Below are positions 7,378 to 15,816 of a stretch of DNA of 64,000 bases, piece after piece. The notes below the pieces were generated by a model that worked only from the letters and a program-made list of their open reading frames with translations, did no database searches and was not told the DNA's origin. Position 1 is the stretch's first letter. Each line of letters starts with the position of its first letter. A program made the translations under genes and the position numbers. This DNA comes from an uncultured Porphyromonadaceae bacterium (lineage in GTDB: Bacteria > Bacteroidota > Bacteroidia > Bacteroidales > Muribaculaceae): NCBI GenBank assembly GCA_947175605.1, contig CAMWNH010000001.1, forward strand, positions 79,457 through 143,456, in the 5' to 3' direction.

Positions 7378-7632
7378 TAAAAAAAGAAAAAGCGTGGAAT
7401 GACTCCTTGTCTATCTTCTCGGAGGCATCGCCAAACGCCCAACACAAAATAAACGGTTCATTTCCACGCCTACGTATATAGCCGGACCTCCGCACAATGC
7501 GGGCCCGTGTATATGCGCGTGCTGCATAGCAAGGTTGAAAATGCTGTGTCCTTTGTGTTCTTGAAATTTGGCGATTTCCGAGAAAGGATAAAGCAAGTTA
7601 CGCTTTCAAAATGTCTTGTCCGGCTTCCCGAA
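7378..7632 (-). ncRNA. Candidate RNA or attenuated leader, about 250 nt
   Basis: From the promoter at 7639-7669 the minus-strand transcript has no good ORF. It contains a long-range AGCCGGAC/GTCCGGCT helix (7618-7625 with 7480-7487) and UUGAAA/UUUCAA pairs. A second domain is closed by GCGTGGAA/TTCCACGC (7392-7399 with 7462-7469) and holds CTCC/GGAG and GGC/GCC hairpins. Directly after that stem the strand reads TTTTTCTTTTTTT. This is either a stand-alone small RNA or a leader whose terminator controls the lipoprotein operon starting at 7331. No known Rfam family was recognised. Confidence 0.45.
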
Positions 7633-7638
7633 CGGCTG

Positions 7639-7669
7639 CAAAGATAGTGAATATTTTTATTTCTGCAAA
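7639..7669 (-). promoter_or_regulatory. Promoter of the RNA or lipoprotein cluster
   Basis: Minus-strand TTTG (7666-7669), 19 bases, TATCTTTG (7639-7646). It drives the leader RNA and probably the cluster 7331 to 3949. Confidence 0.7.
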
Positions 7670-7780
7670 AAATAAAGTGCTGACTGTGTGCGCATCGTAA
7701 AGCAAAATTGCGCCATATGTGAAAATGCATTAAAAACAATTAAATAGTGCGTATTTGTGTTTTTAATCCCAAAATTTGCG

Positions 7781-7788
7781 TACCTTTG
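7781..7788 (+). promoter_or_regulatory. Possible promoter, -7 box only
   Basis: TACCTTTG on the plus strand. A TTTG lies 23 bases upstream, longer than the usual 19-21, so this is weaker than the other promoters here. Confidence 0.4.
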
Positions 7789-7794
7789 TATGCG

Positions 7795-7932
7795 GATAGT
7801 TTGCGCGAGCGTCTCACGCCGGAATGGTGCCGGATTCCCGACGCGGCTTCCGTCAGACAGAAAGTATAAGTGAATCATAGGTTAAAAAAACACGTGCAGC
7901 AACTCGGGAGAGTCGCTGCACGTAAGTTTTTT
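7795..7932 (+). ncRNA. Candidate small RNA, about 135 nt
   Basis: Between the -7 box at 7781 and the strong terminator at 7892-7932. A nested stem is visible: GCGTC and GACGC enclosing GGAAT and ATTCC around 7818-7854. No ORF of note. It lies antisense to nothing and between two divergent units. Identity unknown; the weak -33 spacing keeps confidence low. Confidence 0.3.
7884..7932. terminator. Bidirectional terminator
   Basis: A 9-bp stem ACGTGCAGC/GCTGCACGT (7892-7900, 7915-7923) extended inside by ACTC/GAGT. T runs are present on both sides (plus strand AAGTTTTTTAT, minus strand TTTTTTTAACC). It ends the thiamine operon on the minus strand, 24 bases past the pnuT stop. Confidence 0.9.
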
Positions 7933-7955
7933 ATGCGGGGAGAAGTCGAGGGGCG

Positions 7956-8552
7956 TCAGTGGCCCATGGCCATGAGGCGAATCCATTTGCGGTAGCCCAG
8001 CAGGGCTATTACGGTATAGATGCCGTAGAGGATGCCGTAGAGCGGAATGCCCTTGTAGAAATACAGGCCGCACGACACGATGTCCACCACAGCCCACACA
8101 AGCCATTGCTCGAGATATTTCCGTGCCAGCATCCATGTCGCTGTCATGGAGAGGGCCGTGGTCAGGGCATCCAGCCAGGGCACCGTGCTGTTGGTGAAGT
8201 TTATGAGCACGAAAGCTATCAGCAGATACACCGCGGCCGTCACGACGCCCGTTGCCGCCAGACGCCGGAGCGGAAAGTGCGAAATGCGCAGCGTCTCGTG
8301 CGCCTTGTCGCGCTTTGCCTTGTCGCGGCCGCTCCATGCCAGGAGGCCGTAGACGGCCATGACAAGGTAGTAGATATTCATCGTGAAGTCGGCATAGAGC
8401 CCCGCGCGGAAGTAGACCCACATCGACATGCAGGGCATCAGCAGCCCGGCCAGCCAGAGCAGGCGGTTGGCCTTGAATTCCCAGTAGAGATAGAGCAGCC
8501 CTATGAGAAAGCCGCCGAGCTCCATCGCGTTGTCAAATGTGAGCCACGTCAT
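7956..8552 (-). CDS. pnuT: PnuT-type thiamine transporter (PnuC family)
   Basis: 198 residues, almost all membrane: seven or so hydrophobic segments with the PnuC-family start (LIGLLYLYWEFKANRLLW). PnuC proteins carry nicotinamide riboside; in Bacteroidetes a branch next to a TonB receptor under a TPP riboswitch carries thiamine and is called PnuT. That context is exactly present here, so thiamine is the likely substrate. The start codon overlaps the TonB receptor stop (TGATG), which suggests translational coupling. The gene ends at the bidirectional terminator. Confidence 0.88.
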   Translation of the reverse strand: MTWLTFDNAMELGGFLIGLLYLYWEFKANRLLWLAGLLMPCMSMWVYFRAGLYADFTMNIYYLVMAVYGLLAWSGRDKAKRDKAHETLRISHFPLRRLAATGVVTAAVYLLIAFVLINFTNSTVPWLDALTTALSMTATWMLARKYLEQWLVWAVVDIVSCGLYFYKGIPLYGILYGIYTVIALLGYRKWIRLMAMGH

Positions 8553-10792
8553 CAGAATTTCACGTTGAGGGTTGCCATGAAGTGTGCGGGCGCCTGTGCG
8601 GCATAGCCGCTGTAGCGGTAGATAACTTTCTGGCCTTCGTCGTCCACGTAGTAGCCCGAGCCGGCATATCCGTTGCTCTCATACTTGGCGTTGAACACAT
8701 TGTAGACCGTGGCGCCCAGGCGCACTTCCTTCAGCCCGAGAAGGCCGCGGAAAGTCCAGGAAGCCGAGAGATTGCTGAAGAAGTAGTGGGGCAGCGTCTG
8801 CTCCTCCACGCGGGCGTTGGTCATGTATTGTTTCGACACATAGTGGCTCTCGAGCGAGGCGTCGAGGCCGCGCCAGTGGAAGTTGAAGGCATTGTTGAGC
8901 GTGAAGTCGGGCGAGAAGGCGATGGGCGTGTTGCCGCAGTCGATGGAGATGGGATTGGTCCACTCGTCCTCGTAGATGTATTCCACGAAGTTCTTGATGC
9001 GGTTGCGCGACAGCGTGGCGTTTATCTGCCAGTCGAACCATTTCACGGGGCGTACACCCGCTTGCAGCTCGATGCCCGCGCGGTAGCTGTCGGGCACGTT
9101 CACGCTCATGGCGTTGCCCGTGTCGGAGAGCTGGCCCGTAAGCACGAGCTGATTCTTGTAATCCATCCAATAAAGATTGACGCCACCCGTGAAAATATGG
9201 TGCTTGAAAGTATAGCCCAGCTCGTAGTCGAACATGCGCTCGGCCTTGGGCTCGTGGCCCGGGTCGGCATCCGTGAAGTTGTCGTGTGTAGGCTCCTTGT
9301 GGGCCACGCTCCATGACGCGAATGCACGGTGGCGCCCGTCGTTCGAGGCCCAGTTCAGGCCCAGCTTCGGGTTGAAGAAATTATACCGCTTGTCGATGTC
9401 GAGCTGCTGGGGCGCCGAGGTGTTGTAGTCGTAGGTGTCGGACGTGCCCTTGATCGTGTAGTGTATGCCACGGTACTGCAGGTCGGCGTAGGCCGTGAGG
9501 CCGTGGCCGGCGTCCACGTTCGCGCGGGCGTAGATGTTGCCGTCGAGCTTTTCGCCCAGGTGGCGGTAGTATTCCTGCGAAGGATTGAGCGCGCCCACAT
9601 AGTTGCGCACCCATTCCACCGTGCCGAAGTGATGGCCTCGGAAATTGTTGAGCGCTCCGCCCAGGGTGGCGTGCACGCGTCCGTGGTGCCAGTTGAGCGA
9701 GAACATGCCTCCGCCGAATCCGTTGGCGAGACTCTTGTCGCGGATGAGGTCGCTTTTCTTCACCACCGTGCCGTCCTCGAGCGTATAAGGCTCGAGACCG
9801 TATTCGATCAGCGTGCGCTTGGTCTTGTACTGCTCGTAGTAGCCGTTGCCCTTGGTATAGTGCAGGGCCACGTTCAGATGCCACTCCGAGCCTATGTCCT
9901 GTCCCCAGTGCAGCTGGAAGTGGTGTTGCGTGTAGTTGTCCGTCTGGTTGGGATAGTAGGCCGTGTTGCCGTCGCTGTCCGTGTACTCGCCGCAGGGATT
10001 GTAGCGGCGCCCGTACTTCTCCATGTCCTCGCGCGAGGCGTAGTCCCAGGCCATGTAAGTCTGCTCCTTGCCGCCGAAGGCCAGCAGGCGCACGTTCGTG
10101 CCCCCGTTCGTGTAGGCCGCCTGTCCAAAGTAGCTCCAGAGCTTCGAGAACGCGCGGTCGATGTAGCCGTCCGTTCCCGCGTGCGATATGCGCGCATCGG
10201 CGCTCCAGTGCTCGCCCAGCAGGCCCGTGCCCACGCGCAGGCTCTCCTTGTTGGTGTTGTACATGCCGTAGCTGCCCGCAAATTCCGCATAGGGCTCGTA
10301 GGAGGGAGCGTCTGTAATCAGGTTTATCGAGCCGCCGAAAGCTCCCGCGCCGTTGGCGCTCGTGCCGGCGCCGCGCTGAATCTGCACGTCGCGCACGCTT
10401 GCCGCTATGTCAGGCATGTTCACCCAGTAGACGTTGTGGGTCTCGGCATCGTTCACCGGCACACCGTTCGTGGTGATGTTGATGCGCTGGGAGTCAGAGC
10501 CGCGTATTCGCAGGCCCGTATAGCCCATGCCGGCGCCGGCATCGCTCGTAGCAAGCAGCGAAGGCGTCATGCCCAGCAGAAAGGGCATGTCGCGGCCGTC
10601 GTTGGCGCGGTCGAGTTCTGATTTCGTAACGTTGGTGAAGGCCACGGGAGTCGTGGCGGTGGCGCGGTTGGCCAATACTTCCACATCCTGCAGACGGATT
10701 ACGGATGAGTCGGCGGCCGTTTCGGCCCCGACAGCGTGAACACACGGCACAATAGCCGCCGTGGCCACGACGAAGAACAGATGTCTCTTCAT
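8552..10792 (-). CDS. TonB-dependent receptor, probable thiamine receptor
   Basis: 746 residues with a signal peptide. The plug domain has LQDVEVLANRAT as TonB-box region, GLRIRGSDSQRINITTNGVP, and VQIQRGAGTSANGAGAFGGS. The 22-strand barrel ends in FMATLNVKF. There is no N-terminal carboxypeptidase-like domain, so it is not a SusC type. Energised outer-membrane uptake feeds PnuT in the inner membrane. The substrate is inferred from the TPP riboswitch directly upstream and from the pnuT overlap. Length fits the family. Confidence 0.9.
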   Translation of the reverse strand: MKRHLFFVVATAAIVPCVHAVGAETAADSSVIRLQDVEVLANRATATTPVAFTNVTKSELDRANDGRDMPFLLGMTPSLLATSDAGAGMGYTGLRIRGSDSQRINITTNGVPVNDAETHNVYWVNMPDIAASVRDVQIQRGAGTSANGAGAFGGSINLITDAPSYEPYAEFAGSYGMYNTNKESLRVGTGLLGEHWSADARISHAGTDGYIDRAFSKLWSYFGQAAYTNGGTNVRLLAFGGKEQTYMAWDYASREDMEKYGRRYNPCGEYTDSDGNTAYYPNQTDNYTQHHFQLHWGQDIGSEWHLNVALHYTKGNGYYEQYKTKRTLIEYGLEPYTLEDGTVVKKSDLIRDKSLANGFGGGMFSLNWHHGRVHATLGGALNNFRGHHFGTVEWVRNYVGALNPSQEYYRHLGEKLDGNIYARANVDAGHGLTAYADLQYRGIHYTIKGTSDTYDYNTSAPQQLDIDKRYNFFNPKLGLNWASNDGRHRAFASWSVAHKEPTHDNFTDADPGHEPKAERMFDYELGYTFKHHIFTGGVNLYWMDYKNQLVLTGQLSDTGNAMSVNVPDSYRAGIELQAGVRPVKWFDWQINATLSRNRIKNFVEYIYEDEWTNPISIDCGNTPIAFSPDFTLNNAFNFHWRGLDASLESHYVSKQYMTNARVEEQTLPHYFFSNLSASWTFRGLLGLKEVRLGATVYNVFNAKYESNGYAGSGYYVDDEGQKVIYRYSGYAAQAPAHFMATLNVKF

Positions 10793-10800
10793 ACTTTTTT

Positions 10801-10896
10801 CTCTACGCCGGTATTACCCGGATCAGGTTCAAAGGGTATGATCTCAGCTTCGGCGCCGTGTCCCTCCGGACTGCGGCTACTGCCGTCGCACCCCTA
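10801..10896 (-). promoter_or_regulatory. TPP riboswitch
   Basis: The minus strand shows AGGGGTGC at the 5' side (10888-10895), then GCTGAGATCATACCC, GAACCTGATC, GGGTAATACCGGCGTAGAG (ending at 10801). These are the THI-box signatures in order. It lies 8 bases before the receptor start, so it probably hides the ribosome-binding region when thiamine pyrophosphate is bound. No separate terminator stem follows. Confidence 0.95.
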
Positions 10897-10914
10897 AAAT
10901 TTTTCTTGTCGCCG

Positions 10915-10922
10915 CAAAGTTA
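10915..10922 (-). promoter_or_regulatory. Promoter of the thiamine operon
   Basis: TAACTTTG on the minus strand, about 20 bases upstream of the riboswitch. No clear TTTG lies 19-21 bases further up. Confidence 0.55.
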
Positions 10923-11029
10923 CAACATTTCTCCGAAACTTCCGCACGATGGAGGGAGGAGATTTTTAATATCAATTGAATGAAGGGATCTAAGTATCCT
11001 TAATACAGGAAGCCGAAGAGCCAGAGGGG

Positions 11030-11117
11030 AATTTTGTTCCGAGATTGGTGCAAAAAGTGAAATTGTTCCTTCGATAGTACAATTTGCAAAATTGTTCCTT
11101 TGATGGACCAATCCGGG
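11030..11117. repeat. Three degenerate 29-bp tandem repeats
   Basis: Units start at about 11030, 11060 and 11088 and share AATTGTTCC, then GAT and a purine-rich end (ATTGTTCCTTCGATAGTACAAT in full at the second unit, whose ends ATTGT/ACAAT are inverted). They lie between the xerD 3' end and the thiamine promoter, within a gap of 335 bases that otherwise holds only the riboswitch and promoter. Tandem binding sites are possible. Confidence 0.55.
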
Positions 11118-11127
11118 CTGGTAAGGG

Positions 11128-12027
11128 TCAGCTGCGGATGTTGCGCGGATGGTGGAGCAGTATTTCCTCGCGCAGCTGCGTCGTGTCGAGGTGGAGATAT
11201 ATCTCCGTGGTGGCTATGGATTCGTGGCCCAGCATCTGCTGGATTGCGCGCAAGTTGGCTCCTCCTTCGAGAAGATGGGTGGCGAAGGAATGCCGCAACG
11301 TATGGGGCGAAACCGTTTTCTTCACGCCGGCGGCTGCCGCCAGGTCGCGAACGATGTAGAACACCATCACGCGCGAAAGCCTGCGTCCGCGTGAGTTCAG
11401 AAACACGATTCCCTCCTCGCCCGGCTTGGCGTCGGCCTGCATACGCTCGGGCATATAGTCAGCCAGCGCGCGACGGGCAGTGGCGCTCAGAGGCACCAGA
11501 CGTTCCTTGGAGCCCTTGCCCTCCACAAGCACTATGCCCTCGTCGATGTGCACCCGGCCCAGTGTAAGGTTGCAGAGCTCGCTCACACGCAGCCCCGAGC
11601 CATAGAGCATTTCGATGATGGCACGGTTGCGCGCGTCCAGCGGCGGAGCCAGCGCGTTGCAGGCCTCTATCATGCCTTCTATCTCCTCCAGCGAGAGCAC
11701 GGCCGGAAGACGGCGCGTGCCTCGCGGCGTATCGAGCTGGGAGGCCGGGCTTGAAGCAATGTATCCCTCGAGCTCGAGCCATGCGTAGAACGAGCGTATG
11801 CCCGCCAGAATTCGGGCCGTGGATGTGGCCGAGATGCCCAGGTCGCAGAGCTCGTCAAGAAAGGCTCGCAGATCATCGGTCGTGGCTTCCGCTTCCTCCA
11901 TGCCCCGGCTTTCGAGCCAGCCGTGAAGCTTGGTCAGGTCCGAGAGGTAGGCTTCGCGCGTATTCTCGGCCAGGCCGCGTTCCAGCAGCAGATATGCCGT
12001 GTATTCCTTCAGGTGGCGCATGGGCAT
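11128..12027 (-). CDS. xerD: Tyrosine recombinase XerD
   Basis: 299 residues, the standard Xer length. The N-terminal SAM-like domain (LKEYTAYLLLERGLAENT) is followed by the catalytic domain: Arg in LYGSGLRVSEL, Lys in VEGKGSKERLVPL, HTLRHSFATHLLEGGANLR, and the final LGHESIATTEIYLH with the nucleophilic Tyr. It resolves chromosome dimers with XerC at dif. Housekeeping context (nadB, frr, pyrH) and lack of att-like flanks argue against a phage integrase. It starts 13 bases after the DUF4294 gene. Confidence 0.9.
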   Translation of the reverse strand: MPMRHLKEYTAYLLLERGLAENTREAYLSDLTKLHGWLESRGMEEAEATTDDLRAFLDELCDLGISATSTARILAGIRSFYAWLELEGYIASSPASQLDTPRGTRRLPAVLSLEEIEGMIEACNALAPPLDARNRAIIEMLYGSGLRVSELCNLTLGRVHIDEGIVLVEGKGSKERLVPLSATARRALADYMPERMQADAKPGEEGIVFLNSRGRRLSRVMVFYIVRDLAAAAGVKKTVSPHTLRHSFATHLLEGGANLRAIQQMLGHESIATTEIYLHLDTTQLREEILLHHPRNIRS

Positions 12028-12040
12028 AGGGTGGGCGCGC

Positions 12041-12736
12041 TTATATCGTGCCCTGTTCCACGAGGCTGGCTATACGCTCCAGCGTGGCGTCCTGCTCGTT
12101 CTTTTCGGGGCGGAAATCACTCTTCAGACTCACGCCGAAAAGCTTGCCGAATCCCTGCCAGAAGCCCGCGCGGAAAGCCCCCAGAAAAGCCTTTACGATG
12201 TCGTAGGAACTCTGGTGCGTCTCGCGTTGAACGAGCTTCACCAGCACGCGGGCCTGACGCTTCGAAAAGCGCCGCAGAATGGGCTTGTACTGCTTGTAGA
12301 GCGCCCCCTCCATCTGTTTCAGATATGCCTCGCGCTCCTTCTGCGTCGGGAAGGTCTCGAGATACTCGTAGGTTTCGATTAGAGTCTCGGCTATCAGCTT
12401 GGCATAGGGCAGCGTCAGCTTCACGTCGCGCACCGTGCGCCAGTACTCCTGCTCCTGCTTCTTGTTCTTGAACTTCATGGCCGGATACACCGTGAGTTCG
12501 CGCAGGTAGAAGTGTATTATCGAGTCTCCGTTTTCATCGAAACGCCAGTTGAAGCCGCGGATATACTGAGGCTTGTACTCACCTATGGCGTCGATAGGCG
12601 TGTCGGAAGTCATCACACGTGCCTCAGTCGCCTCAGTGCTTTTTTTCTTTACCGCGCGGGCGGATGCAGGCTGAGCCGACGCTACGAGCGACAGCACAGC
12701 CACGACAAACACTATGACACCTCGGGTAATGCTCAT
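12041..12736 (-). CDS. DUF4294 family exported protein
   Basis: 231 residues from the ATG at 12736, chosen because it overlaps the nadB stop by 4 bases (ATGA) and opens with a signal peptide (MSITRGVIVFVVAVLSLVASAQPASA). The conserved region has WRFDENGDSIIHFYLRELTV and a long helical, basic stretch (FPTQKEREAYLKQMEGALYK, RRFSKRQARVLVKLVQRET). This is the DUF4294 family, common in Bacteroidetes and of unknown function. Longer in-frame starts would lie inside nadB and lack a signal peptide. Confidence 0.82.
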   Translation of the reverse strand: MSITRGVIVFVVAVLSLVASAQPASARAVKKKSTEATEARVMTSDTPIDAIGEYKPQYIRGFNWRFDENGDSIIHFYLRELTVYPAMKFKNKKQEQEYWRTVRDVKLTLPYAKLIAETLIETYEYLETFPTQKEREAYLKQMEGALYKQYKPILRRFSKRQARVLVKLVQRETHQSSYDIVKAFLGAFRAGFWQGFGKLFGVSLKSDFRPEKNEQDATLERIASLVEQGTI

Positions 12737-14316
12737 AGGCCCGGCTCCTTCGCTGCAGGCGGATAGTCGAGCGTATAGTGCAGTCCGCGCGATTCCTTGC
12801 GCTCCTTGGCCTGGCGCATGATGAGATAGCCCACGTTGATGATGTTGCGCAGCTCGCATATTTCGCGCGACACCTTCGAGCGCTTGAAGAGGTCCTCCGT
12901 CTCCTCGTAGAGGATGTCGAGGCGGTTCCATGCGCGGTCAAGGCGCAGGTCGGAACGCACGATGCCGACGTATGTGCCCATGATCTGGCCCACTTCGCGG
13001 GCGCTCTGCGTGATGAGCACCATCTCCTCGGGCGAGCGCGTGCCCTCGTCGTTCCATGCCGGCACGTCGTCGCGCAGACTCACGTATTTCACCTCCTCGC
13101 GGGCGTGGCGTGCGGCCGCGTCTGCATAGACCACCGCTTCGATCAGCGAGTTCGAGGCGAGACGGTTGCCCCCGTGCAGCCCCGTGCACGAGCATTCGCC
13201 CAGTGCGTAGAGGTGGCGTATGCTCGACTCCCCGTTGCCGTCCACCTGGATGCCGCCGCATAGATAGTGCGCGGCCGGTGCGACGGGGATGTAGTCGCGG
13301 GTGATGTCTATGCCCAGTTCAAGACACTTGCGGTAGATGTTCGGGAAGTGGCGGCGCGTTTCCTCGGGGTCCTTGTGCGTCACGTCGAGATACACGTGGT
13401 CGTCGCCGTTGAGTTTCATCTCCGAGTCGATGGCGCGTGCCACTATGTCGCGCGGAGCCAGCGAGAGACGAGGGTCATACTTGTGCATGAACTCCTCGCC
13501 GCGCAGATTGCGGAGCACGGCTCCGTAGCCGCGCATGGCCTCGGTTATGAGGAAGGAAGGACGGTCGCCGGGATGATACAGCGCCGTGGGGTGGAACTGG
13601 ATGAACTCCATATCCTTGACCGTGCCCTTGGCGCGGTACACCATGGCTATGCCGTCGCCTGTGGCCACAAGGGGGTTGGTCGTGGTCTGATATACGGCGC
13701 CACAGCCACCCGTAGCCATGATGGTGACCTTCGAAAGGAAGGTATCTACCGTCCCCGTGGCCATGTCCAGCACATATGCGCCATAGCAGCGGATGTCCTT
13801 GGTGCGTCGCGTCACGCGCTTGCCCAGGTGGTGCTGGGTGATGATTTCGATGGCGAAATGATTCTCGAACACGTCGATATCCGGATTCTCACGCACGGCC
13901 TTGATCAGGCTCTGCTGGATTTCGAAGCCCGTGTTGTCGGCATGGTGCAGGATGCGGAACTCGCTGTGGCCGCCCTCGCGGTGCAGATCGAAGCTGCCGT
14001 CCTCGCGCTTGTCGAAGTCCACGCCCCATTCCAGGAGTTGACGTATCTGCTCGGGAGCGCCCTTCACCACTTTCTCCACGGCCGCCGGGTCGCTGATCCA
14101 GTCGCCCGCCACCATTGTGTCGTGGATGTGTTTGTCGAAGTCATCGACTTCGAGATTCGTCACGGAAGCCACGCCGCCCTGTGCCAGGGCGGTGTTGGCT
14201 TCGTCGAGAGTTGTCTTGCACACAAGTGCCACCCGGCCCGAGCCTGCCACTTTCAGGGCGAAGCTCATGCCGGCAATACCGGAACCTATGACGAGATAGT
14301 CGTATTTTCTTTCCAT
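12733..14316 (-). CDS. nadB: L-aspartate oxidase
   Basis: 527 residues. First step of de novo NAD synthesis: oxidises L-aspartate to iminoaspartate with FAD. Seen: FAD motif GSGIAGMSFALKVAG, the TALAQGGVASV loop, HREGGHSEFRILHH, QFHPTALYHPG, and the C-terminal FAD contact GECSCTGLHGGNRLASNSL. These follow the fumarate reductase-like flavoprotein family; the short MERKYDYLVIGSG start and length separate it from SdhA. nadA and nadC are not in this window. It lies in a run pyrH-frr-nadB-DUF4294-xerD with no recognisable promoter in the 102-base gap upstream. Confidence 0.93.
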   Translation of the reverse strand: MERKYDYLVIGSGIAGMSFALKVAGSGRVALVCKTTLDEANTALAQGGVASVTNLEVDDFDKHIHDTMVAGDWISDPAAVEKVVKGAPEQIRQLLEWGVDFDKREDGSFDLHREGGHSEFRILHHADNTGFEIQQSLIKAVRENPDIDVFENHFAIEIITQHHLGKRVTRRTKDIRCYGAYVLDMATGTVDTFLSKVTIMATGGCGAVYQTTTNPLVATGDGIAMVYRAKGTVKDMEFIQFHPTALYHPGDRPSFLITEAMRGYGAVLRNLRGEEFMHKYDPRLSLAPRDIVARAIDSEMKLNGDDHVYLDVTHKDPEETRRHFPNIYRKCLELGIDITRDYIPVAPAAHYLCGGIQVDGNGESSIRHLYALGECSCTGLHGGNRLASNSLIEAVVYADAAARHAREEVKYVSLRDDVPAWNDEGTRSPEEMVLITQSAREVGQIMGTYVGIVRSDLRLDRAWNRLDILYEETEDLFKRSKVSREICELRNIINVGYLIMRQAKERKESRGLHYTLDYPPAAKEPGL

Positions 14317-14418
14317 CGCAGAATCAGAAAACTGGGGAGAATTTGAACTGTTCCTCGCGTTGAGGCGTGGCCGTGGCTTTCCGCGGCGCGGTCGTGCCGG
14401 CGTGGGGAGGGTGTAGTA

Positions 14419-14979
14419 TTATACGGTGAGAATTTCCTTCTCCTTGGCGGCGAAGATATCGTCGATGCGCTTCAGATACTTGTCGTGAAGTTTCTGCACG
14501 GTGGTCTCGGCGTCCTTCTCCACGTCCTCGGGCATGCCGTTCTTCACGGCCTTCTTCAGTCCGTCGATAGCCTCGCGGCGAGCATTGCGCACGCTCACCT
14601 TGGCATTCTCGGCCTCGGCCTTGCACTGCTTCACAAGGGCCTTGCGGCGGTCTTCCGTGAGCGGCGGAATCGACAGGCGGATCACCTCGCCGTTGTTCTC
14701 GGGCATGATGCCCAGCTCCGAGTTGATGATGGCCTTCTCGATTTCCTTGAACATGCTCTTTTCCCAGGGGGTGATGGCGATGGTGCGTGCGTCGGGCACG
14801 GACACGTTGGCTACATTGGAGATCGGAGCGGCGGACCCGTAATAGTCCACGCGTATGCCTTCAAGGATTTTGGCGTTGGCTTTGCCCGCGCGGATGCGCG
14901 CCAGTGTCTCGTCGAGATATTCCACGGCCATTTCCATCTTTTCTTCCGCGGGATTGATGTAGGTGCTGACTTCGCTCAT
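14419..14979 (-). CDS. frr: Ribosome recycling factor
   Basis: 186 residues, standard length. Splits post-termination ribosomes with EF-G. Family signatures: [76 protein letters not shown]. The linked pyrH-frr pair is a very conserved bacterial arrangement. It starts 52 bases after pyrH. Confidence 0.97.
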   Translation of the reverse strand: MSEVSTYINPAEEKMEMAVEYLDETLARIRAGKANAKILEGIRVDYYGSAAPISNVANVSVPDARTIAITPWEKSMFKEIEKAIINSELGIMPENNGEVIRLSIPPLTEDRRKALVKQCKAEAENAKVSVRNARREAIDGLKKAVKNGMPEDVEKDAETTVQKLHDKYLKRIDDIFAAKEKEILTV

Positions 14980-15031
14980 ATTGTTTGTGTTTTTGGGGGT
15001 TAGAGGGTTTGTAATGGCTTGGGGTGGGGTG

Positions 15032-15742
15032 TCAGTAGACCAGCGTGCCTATCTCGTCGCCGGACACTACCTTCAGAAGATTGTCGGGCGTGTCCATGTC
15101 GAAGACCACGATTTTCATGCCGTTTTCCTTGCAAAGTGTGGTAGCCGTGAGGTCCATGATGCGCAGGCCGCGGTTGTAGATTTCGTCGTATGTGATTTTG
15201 TCGAATTTCGTGGCCGTTGGGTCCTTCTCCGGATCCGCAGTGTAGATGCCGTCCACGCGGGTGCCCTTGAGCATCACCTCCGTGCGAAGCTCCACAGCGC
15301 GCAGGGCCGATGCCGTATCCGTGGTGAAGAACGGATTGCCCGTACCGCCGGCGATTATCACAACACTGCCTGCATTCAGCAGCGCGTTGGCGCGATCGGT
15401 GGAATACTGCTCGCCCACGGGGAACATGCCTATGGATGTGAGCACCGCCGCACGCTGGCCCGCATTCTCCAGAGCCGAGCTCAGAGCCAGGGAATTGATT
15501 ACGGTGGCAAGCATGCCCATCTGGTCGCCCTTCACGCGGTCAAAGCCCTTGGCTGCGCCCGAAAGGCCGCGGAAGATATTGCCGCCGCCGATGACGATTG
15601 CCACTTTCACGCCCGCAGCCGCGAGTTTCGCGATCTGCGACGCATACATATCGAGACGCTCCGTGTCGATGCCGTAGCCCTGGGCACCCATCAGCGATTC
15701 ACCGCTGAGCTTGAGGAGGATTTTGCTGTATTTGGTTTCCAT
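15032..15742 (-). CDS. pyrH: UMP kinase
   Basis: 236 residues from the ATG at 15742, required because the first strand [16 protein letters not shown] begins right there. Phosphorylates UMP to UDP with ATP; hexameric amino-acid-kinase fold. Seen: [51 protein letters not shown], and the end [15 protein letters not shown] tail. The upstream -7 box (TATCTTTG) ends only 4 bases before the ATG, so transcription should begin at or next to the start codon. The longer in-frame extension upstream crosses this promoter and the pldA end and is rejected. Confidence 0.96.
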   Translation of the reverse strand: METKYSKILLKLSGESLMGAQGYGIDTERLDMYASQIAKLAAAGVKVAIVIGGGNIFRGLSGAAKGFDRVKGDQMGMLATVINSLALSSALENAGQRAAVLTSIGMFPVGEQYSTDRANALLNAGSVVIIAGGTGNPFFTTDTASALRAVELRTEVMLKGTRVDGIYTADPEKDPTATKFDKITYDEIYNRGLRIMDLTATTLCKENGMKIVVFDMDTPDNLLKVVSGDEIGTLVY

Positions 15743-15746
15743 GTTG

Positions 15747-15779
15747 CAAAGATAGTATATTAATCGGACATTCTGCAAA
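15747..15779 (-). promoter_or_regulatory. Promoter of pyrH-frr operon
   Basis: Minus-strand TTTG (15776-15779), 21 bases, TATCTTTG (15747-15754), then CAAC and the pyrH ATG. Confidence 0.75.
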
Positions 15780-15816
15780 ACTTTACCTCCGAAAAACAGC
15801 CGTTTCTCCCGTGAGA

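Noticed and set aside
11030..11117. CRISPR array
   Set aside because: Only three units, degenerate, without constant repeats and unique spacers, and no cas genes.
11128..12027. Phage or transposon integrase
   Set aside because: Standard XerD length and motifs, housekeeping neighbours, no att-like repeats and no cargo genes.
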